Part shown: piece after piece, positions 53,848 to 58,701 of the stretch
Numbering within the stretch: position 1 is the stretch's first letter
Layout: each line of letters begins with the position of its first letter
DNA from: Sphingomonadales bacterium
GTDB lineage: Bacteria > Pseudomonadota > Alphaproteobacteria > Sphingomonadales > Sphingomonadaceae
DNA length: 58,701 nucleotides
NCBI GenBank assembly: GCA_028870315.1
Contig: JAGWPW010000094.1
Location: 1-58,701 of the forward strand
Direction: 5' to 3'
Notes under the pieces: generated by a model
Databases searched by the model: none
The model's input: only the letters and a program-made list of their open reading frames with translations
Told to the model about the DNA's origin: nothing
Made by a program: the position numbers and the translations under genes

Positions 53848-55737
53848 ATGCTCAATCTCTCCGGCATCACGGTTCGCCTTGGCGGGCGGACGATCATCGA
53901 CGACGCGACCGCGAAGCTGCCGCCGCGCGGGCGGATCGGGCTGATCGGCCGCAACGGCGCCGGCAAGTCGACGCTGGTCCGCGTGATCGCCGGGATGCTG
54001 GAGGCGGACAGCGGTTCGGTGGCGATGCCGCGCGGCAGCCGCCTTGGCTATATCGCGCAGGAAGCGCCCGGCGGCGACGGGACCCCGTTCGAGGCCGTGC
54101 TCGCCGCCGATCCCGAGCGCGCGGCACTGACGCGCGAAAGCGAGGCTTGCCACGATCCGCACCGCCTTGCCGAAATCCATGACCGGCTGATCGCCATCGA
54201 TGCCCATTCGGCGCCCTCGCGCGCGGCGCGCATTCTTGCCGGGCTCGGCTTCGACGAGGACGCGCAGCACCGCCCGCTGGAGAGCTTTTCAGGCGGCTGG
54301 CGGATGCGGGTGGCGCTGGCGGCGCTGCTGTTCTCGCAGCCCGACCTGCTGCTGCTCGACGAGCCGTCGAATCACCTCGACCTCGAAGCGGTGCTGTGGC
54401 TTGAGGATTTCCTGCGCACCTATCCGGCAACGATCCTGCTGGTCAGCCATGAGCGCGATTTCCTGAACAATGTCGTTGACCACATCCTGCATCTGTCGGG
54501 CGGCAAGCTGACGCTGTATCCCGGCGGCTACGACGCCTTCGAGCGCCAGCGCGCCGAGCGGCAGGCGCAGATCGCCTCGGCGCGGGCCAGGCAGCAGGCC
54601 GAGCGCGAGCGCCTGAAGGACTATGTCGCGCGCAATTCCGCCCGCGCCTCCACCGCCAGGCAGGCGCAGTCGCGCGCCAAGGCCCTGGCCCGGTTGCAGC
54701 CGATCGCCGAGATGATCGACGATCCCTCGCTGAGCTTCGATTTTCCCAGCCCCGATCCGCTGCGCCCGCCGCTGATCACGCTCGACCTCGCGGCGGTGGG
54801 CTATGGCGAGACGCCGGTTCTCCAGCGGCTGAACCTGCGGCTCGATCCCGATGATCGCATCGCGCTCCTCGGGCGCAACGGCAACGGCAAGACCACGCTG
54901 GCGCGGCTGCTGGCGGCGCAGCTGGCGCCGATGGCGGGCGCGATGAACGCCAGCGCCAGGATGCGCGTCGGCTATTTCACCCAGTATCAGGTCGAGGAGC
55001 TCGACCGCAATGAAACCCCGCTCCAGCACATGAGCGTGCTGATGGCGGGGGCGAGCCCTTCGGCGGTGCGCGCGCAGCTCGGTCGCTTCGGCTTTGCCGG
55101 ACCCAAGGCGACGACCGCGGTCGGCAAGCTTTCGGGCGGCGAGCGCGCGCGGCTGGCGCTGGCGCTGATCACCCGCGATGCGCCGCATATGCTGATCCTC
55201 GACGAGCCGACCAACCATCTCGACGTCGATGCCCGCGAGGCGCTGATCCAGGCGCTCAACGCCTATTCGGGCGCGGTGGTCATCGTCAGCCACGACCGGC
55301 ACATGCTGGAAATGACCGCCGACCGGCTGGTGCTGGTCGATGGCGGCACCGCGCGGGAATTCGACGGCGCGATCGACGATTACATCGCCTTCATCCTCGC
55401 GGGCGATGCCGCGCCCGCTCGCGCCGGCGCCGGCAACGCTGCGACCAGTCGCACCGGCAGCAGGAAGGACCAGCGCAAGGCGGCGGCCGAAGCGCGCGAA
55501 AAGGGCCAGGAACTGCGCAAGCGTGCCAGAAGCGCCGAGGCCGAGCTGGAGCGGTTGCAGGCCCAGCGCAGCGCCATCGACCAGGCGATGTTCGATCCCC
55601 GGTCGGCCGAGGCGGCGCTGGCCCGCCTGACGATCACCGACCTGATGAAGCGCCGTGCCGAGATCGAGGCCCGGATCGAGACGGCGGAAGCGGCGTGGCT
55701 CGCGGCCAACGAGGCAATCGAGGCGATCGCCGCCTAG
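53848..55737 (+). CDS. ABC-F family ATP-binding protein
   Basis: The 629-residue protein has two ATP-binding domains without membrane segments. Walker A: GRNGAGKSTLVRV (about 32-44) and GRNGNGKTTLARLL (about 342-355). Signatures: SFSGGWRMRVALA and KLSGGERARLALAL. Walker B: DEPSNHLD and DEPTNHLD. The linker between the domains and a C-terminal coiled coil (about 530-625) are typical of Uup/YheS-type ribosome-associated proteins. It probably rescues stalled ribosomes rather than transports. Its TAG is in palindrome copy C. Confidence 0.94.
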   Translation: MLNLSGITVRLGGRTIIDDATAKLPPRGRIGLIGRNGAGKSTLVRVIAGMLEADSGSVAMPRGSRLGYIAQEAPGGDGTPFEAVLAADPERAALTRESEACHDPHRLAEIHDRLIAIDAHSAPSRAARILAGLGFDEDAQHRPLESFSGGWRMRVALAALLFSQPDLLLLDEPSNHLDLEAVLWLEDFLRTYPATILLVSHERDFLNNVVDHILHLSGGKLTLYPGGYDAFERQRAERQAQIASARARQQAERERLKDYVARNSARASTARQAQSRAKALARLQPIAEMIDDPSLSFDFPSPDPLRPPLITLDLAAVGYGETPVLQRLNLRLDPDDRIALLGRNGNGKTTLARLLAAQLAPMAGAMNASARMRVGYFTQYQVEELDRNETPLQHMSVLMAGASPSAVRAQLGRFGFAGPKATTAVGKLSGGERARLALALITRDAPHMLILDEPTNHLDVDAREALIQALNAYSGAVVIVSHDRHMLEMTADRLVLVDGGTAREFDGAIDDYIAFILAGDAAPARAGAGNAATSRTGSRKDQRKAAAEAREKGQELRKRARSAEAELERLQAQRSAIDQAMFDPRSAEAALARLTITDLMKRRAEIEARIETAEAAWLAANEAIEAIAA

Positions 55738-55808
55738 TGGTCCGATTCTGACATTTGCGACCGTCCTGGCCGGCTAGCGGGATGCAAATGTCAAAATCAA
55801 TCCATTAG
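55734..55808. repeat. Palindromic repeat element, copy C (inverted relative to copy A)
   Basis: This 75-base element is the reverse complement of copy A over 56 contiguous bases, but its left end (CTAGTGGTCCGATTCTGAC) matches copy B instead. Its arms pair with one wobble. Both flanking convergent genes stop inside it: TAG 55735-55737 and, on the minus strand, TAA at 55807-55805. Confidence 0.85.
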
Positions 55809-56065
55809 CTCGGGTCGCTGCGTTCCATCATTTCCATGAAAGCGCGGGCCGTGTCGCGATCGGCGGCATCCTTGAAGGCGACATCGAGATCGGGCGCGGC
55901 GCCAAGGAGGTGCAGGATGGCCCACAGCGCAAACCGCCGGCCACGGTCCTTTTCCATGCCAAAATCGACCCGCATCCGGTCGATCCCCGCCGCCAGCGCA
56001 CCCGGCGCGATCGCCGCGATATCGCCGGTGCCGAAATAGCGGCGCAGCTGGTCATCGAAGTCCAT
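55805..56065 (-). CDS. Small uncharacterised helical protein (86 residues)
   Basis: It is short and mostly helical (MDFDDQLRRYFGTGDIAAIA; RRFALWAILHLLGAAPDLDV; AFKDAADRDTARAFMEMMER). It is acidic overall and has no Cys. I do not recognise a family beyond a sense that similar small proteins occur near helicase genes in sphingomonads. Its ATG is 119 bases from the divergent helicase start. Confidence 0.65.
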   Translation of the reverse strand: MDFDDQLRRYFGTGDIAAIAPGALAAGIDRMRVDFGMEKDRGRRFALWAILHLLGAAPDLDVAFKDAADRDTARAFMEMMERSDPS

Positions 56066-56184
56066 GCATCGCCTGTGCGTCGGGCAGCGTTGTGCTGCAA
56101 GCCCGAAGCGCCTAGCGCGAGGCGACGATGACGGGCCAGGTGTCCGCCTGCGGCAATCCTGTCGCCTCTGACCATCACGAGATC

Positions 56185-57867
56185 ATGACCTTCCAGACCG
56201 CCTTTCCGCCGCTCGCCGAAGCGCTCGCCGCGCGCTCCTATACCACACCCACCCCGGTCCAGGCCGCGGTTCTCGAAGCCGAGGCTGCGGGGCGCGACCT
56301 CATCGTCTCGGCGCAGACGGGATCGGGCAAGACCGTCGCCTTCGGCCTTGCCATGGCGTCGCAACTGCTCGGCGAGTCGGGCGCGGCCCGGCCCGCGCAT
56401 GCCCCGCTGGCGCTGGTGATCGCACCGACGCGTGAGCTGGCGCAGCAGGTCAGCGGCGAACTCGCCTGGCTCTATGCGGCAACCGGCGTCAAGGTGGCGA
56501 CCTGCGTCGGCGGCATGGACCCGCAGCGCGAGCGCCGCGCGCTTGGCCAAGGCGCGCATATCGTCGTCGGCACGCCGGGGCGGCTGCGCGATCACCTCGA
56601 ACGCGGCGCGCTCGATTGCACCGCGATCGCCGTCGCGGTGCTCGACGAGGCCGACGAGATGCTCGACATGGGCTTTCGCGAGGATCTCGAGGAGCTGCTC
56701 GACGCCACCCCCGAATCCCGCCGCACGCTGCTGTTCTCGGCAACGATGCCCAGGCCGATCGTCGCACTCGCCCGGCGCTACCAGCGCGACGCGCTGCGCA
56801 TCGCCACGCTCGATGCCGGGCGCGGGCATGGCGACATCGCCTATCAGGCGATGGCGATCGCCCCGTCCGACATCGAGAACGCGGTGGTCAACGTGTTGCG
56901 CTTCCACGAAGCGGAGACCGCGATCCTGTTCTGCGCCACCCGCGACAACGTCCGCCACCTCCATGCCAGCCTGACCGAGCGCGGCTTTGCGGTGGTGGCG
57001 CTGTCGGGCGAGCACAGCCAGAACGAGCGGAACCATGCCTTGCAGGCGCTGCGCGACAGGCGCGCACGGGTCTGCGTTGCCACCGACGTCGCCGCGCGCG
57101 GCATCGACCTTCCGGGCCTGTCGCTGGTCGTTCATGTCGAGATCCCGCGCGATGCCGAGGCGCTGCAGCACCGTTCGGGGCGAACCGGGCGCGCCGGGCG
57201 CAAGGGCACGGCGATCCTGCTGGTGCCGTTTCCGCGCCGCCGCCGCGTCGAGGCGATGCTGCGCGATGCGCGGATCGCCGCCGACTGGATCGCGCCGCCC
57301 TCGCCCGAGGCGATCCGGGCCGCCGACAGCGAGCGGCTGCTGGCGACACTGCTGGCGCCGGTCGAACCGGGCGAAGGCGATCGCGAACTCGCCCTGCGCC
57401 TGCTGGGCGAGCGCAGCGCCGAGGATATCGCCATGGCCCTGGTGCAGGCCCACCGCACGCGGATGCCCGCGCCCGAGGAGTTGCTGGCGGGCGACGCGGC
57501 GGTGCAGCGCGGGCCTCGCCCCGGCTTCGAGGACAGTGCCTGGTTCCGGATCAATATCGGCCGCCGGCACAACGCCGATCCGCGCTGGGTGCTGCCGCTG
57601 CTGTGCCGGCGCGGCCACGTCGGCCGCAGCGAGATCGGCTCGATCCGCATCGCCGCCCAGGAGACGCTGTTCGAAGTTCCGGGCGCGATAGCCCAGCGCT
57701 TCCTGGCTGCGGTCCGGCGAACCGCGGGCGAGGACGGTGACGTCGAGATCGTCCCGGTCAAAGGCAGGCCGCATGACGAAGCGCCGCGACGCGAAAGCGC
57801 AGACGGACCGCGCTTGCACCCCGAGAAGAAATTCGGACACCGCAAGCGGACGGCCAGACCGCGATGA
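56185..57867 (+). CDS. DEAD-box RNA helicase with C-terminal DbpA RNA-binding domain
   Basis: The 560-residue protein has the Q-motif (YTTPTPVQAAVL), motif I AQTGSGKT (43-50), PTRELAQQ, DEADEMLDMGF, SATMP and QHRSGRTGRAGR, so all helicase motifs are present. The last 70 residues (WFRINIGRRHNADPRWVLP to VRRTAG) form a DbpA-like RRM domain that in DbpA binds 23S rRNA hairpin 92. It should help large-subunit assembly. ATG at 56185 is preferred to 56128. Its stop overlaps the yaiI-like gene (ATGA). Confidence 0.94.
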   Translation: MTFQTAFPPLAEALAARSYTTPTPVQAAVLEAEAAGRDLIVSAQTGSGKTVAFGLAMASQLLGESGAARPAHAPLALVIAPTRELAQQVSGELAWLYAATGVKVATCVGGMDPQRERRALGQGAHIVVGTPGRLRDHLERGALDCTAIAVAVLDEADEMLDMGFREDLEELLDATPESRRTLLFSATMPRPIVALARRYQRDALRIATLDAGRGHGDIAYQAMAIAPSDIENAVVNVLRFHEAETAILFCATRDNVRHLHASLTERGFAVVALSGEHSQNERNHALQALRDRRARVCVATDVAARGIDLPGLSLVVHVEIPRDAEALQHRSGRTGRAGRKGTAILLVPFPRRRRVEAMLRDARIAADWIAPPSPEAIRAADSERLLATLLAPVEPGEGDRELALRLLGERSAEDIAMALVQAHRTRMPAPEELLAGDAAVQRGPRPGFEDSAWFRINIGRRHNADPRWVLPLLCRRGHVGRSEIGSIRIAAQETLFEVPGAIAQRFLAAVRRTAGEDGDVEIVPVKGRPHDEAPRRESADGPRLHPEKKFGHRKRTARPR

Positions 57868-58316
57868 CCGGCATTCTCGTCGATGCCGATGCCTGTCCGG
57901 TGAAGGAGGAGATCTACAAGGTTGCCTTGCGCCTCAGCGTGCCGGTGATCATTGTCAGCAACAGCGCAATCCGGGTGCCCGCGCATGCGCTGATATCGCG
58001 AGTCGTGGTCGGCGACGGCTTCGATGCCGCGGATGACTGGATCGCCGGGCGCGCGTCGGCAGGCACCGTCTGCGTCACCGCCGATATTCTCCTTGCCGAT
58101 CGCTGCCTGAAGGCGGGTGCCGCGGTCATCGCCCCCAACGGCAGGCCGTTCACCACAAATTCGATCGGCAGCGCCATCGCCACCCGCGCGATCATGGCCG
58201 ATCTGCGCGCCGGCGGCGATGCGATCGGCGGGCCACCCCCGTTCACCAGGGCCGATCGCTCTCGCTTCCTGTCCGCGCTCGATGAGGCACTGGTCCGCCT
58301 GCTCCGCGGCCGCTAG
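57864..58316 (+). CDS. YaiI/YqxD (DUF188) family protein
   Basis: The 150-residue protein has ILVDADACPVKEEIYKVA at the start, the ADIL-x-x-DR-x-L region (VTADILLADRCLKAGA) and PFTRADRSRFLSALDE near the end, all diagnostic of the family. It resembles PIN-domain nucleases in fold, but the function is unknown. It is co-translated with the helicase, so a role in RNA handling is plausible. Its stop TAG is within a CTAGTGG sequence like the ends of the palindromic repeats. Confidence 0.93.
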   Translation: MTGILVDADACPVKEEIYKVALRLSVPVIIVSNSAIRVPAHALISRVVVGDGFDAADDWIAGRASAGTVCVTADILLADRCLKAGAAVIAPNGRPFTTNSIGSAIATRAIMADLRAGGDAIGGPPPFTRADRSRFLSALDEALVRLLRGR

Positions 58317-58345
58317 TGGGGTTGCGGATTACGGGATTACGGTGA

Positions 58346-58445
58346 CGGATTACGGTGACGCTACACTTATTCCCAGTCGCGCCATTAGCGCACCTTCTCA
58401 TGCACGAAACCCGCCGTCAATTAAATGCAGCGTCACCGTAATCCG
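58346..58445. repeat. 100-base element with perfect 17-base inverted ends
   Basis: CGGATTACGGTGACGCT (58346-58362) and its exact complement (58429-58445) bound an AT-rich centre. Two further partial direct copies of GGATTACGG precede it (58326-58343). It could be a MITE-like remnant, a binding site or a terminator. The 11-base half TTACGGTGAC with flanks also occurs, inverted, at about 53818-53832. Confidence 0.6.
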
Positions 58446-58503
58446 AGAGCTTCCTCAACCTTGCCTCCGCACGCCTATGGCTGAAGGCTTTTGTCAACGC
58501 GGC

Positions 58504-58701
58504 CTAATTAAGCTTGGGTTTCATATCCCATCGGCAACTAATATCAATCCCCATGGAATTTGTATTAGTTGCCGATATAAGAAGCTTCATCACTTTTACG
58601 AAACCCGGACTAATTTTTGGTTGTTCTATATCGGAAAGCTGTCCGTCGGATAAACCCATGTTTTTGGCAATATCTCTAGACGCCAAGAAAGAAATCTTGG
58701 C
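58504..58701 (-). CDS. Possible XRE-type regulator fragment, start outside window
   Basis: An open frame on the minus strand continues past the window edge and stops at 58504. The sequence RDIAKNMGLSDGQLSDIEQP fits the helix-turn-helix of Cro/C1-type regulators, followed by SPGFVKVMKLLI. The rest (from NTNSMG) runs through a strong palindrome and has no such match. Codon use is AT-rich, unlike the upstream genes. This could be a truncated or chance frame. Confidence 0.3.
   Translation of the reverse strand, partial: AKISFLASRDIAKNMGLSDGQLSDIEQPKISPGFVKVMKLLISATNTNSMGIDISCRWDMKPKLN
58531..58575. repeat. Inverted repeat, operator- or terminator-like
   Basis: Perfect 13-base arms TCGGCAACTAATA (58531-58543) and TATTAGTTGCCGA (58563-58575) flank a 19-base loop. 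A further 7-base palindrome (GCCAAGA 58682-58688, TCTTGGC 58695-58701) lies at the window edge. Both are in AT-rich DNA near the possible XRE-type fragment. Confidence 0.6.

Noticed and set aside
1..58701. CRISPR arrays, rRNA or tRNA genes
   Set aside because: No regularly spaced direct repeats, rRNA-like blocks or cloverleaf-type segments with a TTC-x-A loop were recognised by eye.

Overview
The window is GC-rich chromosomal DNA that looks like an alphaproteobacterium of the order Sphingomonadales. This is inferred from gene content and codon bias, without a marker-gene search. Supporting genes are a Zur/Fur regulator next to dxs, a split lasso-type RiPP locus with an HprK-like kinase, orphan DUF2141 proteins, an HU gene, ubiG/lysC/aroC housekeeping genes and CaiB/acyl-CoA dehydrogenase catabolic genes. 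No rRNA, tRNA, CRISPR array or complete insertion sequence was seen.

Layout. 1-657: the 3' end of an MmeI-like restriction-modification methyltransferase, with a sharp composition break inside the gene. 727-5721 (minus): a translationally coupled exopolysaccharide operon (O-antigen ligase/Wzy-like protein, Wza-like lipoprotein, Wzc-like BY-kinase, helical-repeat membrane protein). 5946-15055 (plus): an MdtABC-type RND efflux operon with its own NodT outer-membrane factor, followed by a DUF2946/beta-barrel/TlpA trio to 17135. 17213-26278: HU, an orphan VirB2-like pilin, DUF2141, dxs, zur, msrA with a previously easy-to-miss 49-residue membrane peptide, and a compact rpe-heparinase-purH operon (minus).

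26340-30133 is the most unusual part. It is a RiPP locus with an HprK-like kinase, a PqqD-like leader-binding protein, a transglutaminase-like leader peptidase, a 40-residue precursor with its own promoter and RBS, and an asparagine-synthetase-like cyclase. The precursor has the lasso leader motif and ends in Ser, as expected for a kinase substrate. Its only acidic core residue is out of register with the usual leader Thr at -2, and no exporter or isopeptidase is nearby. 30908-35144 encodes myo-inositol-phosphate synthase, a stand-alone inositol-phosphate cytidylyltransferase and two divergent CDP-alcohol phosphatidyltransferases. Together these suggest a CDP-inositol route to inositol phospholipids or a similar phosphodiester.

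35247-43589 holds ordinary metabolic genes (M20 hydrolase, aroC, ArsC-like protein, TauD-like dioxygenase, ubiG, lysC, cytochrome b561, GT2). 43924-53599 is an acyl-CoA/organic-acid catabolic region (nitronate monooxygenase-like, LLM oxidoreductase, MFS, CaiB transferase, acyl-CoA dehydrogenase, CitE-like lyase, CoA transferase/hydrolase, enoyl-CoA hydratase). 53848-58316 has ABC-F, a small unknown protein, a DbpA-like helicase and YaiI. Three copies of a 75-79 bp palindrome sit exactly in two convergent gene junctions and supply the stop codons of flanking genes. The last ~380 bases are AT-richer, with further inverted repeats and the possible edge of an XRE-type regulator gene.
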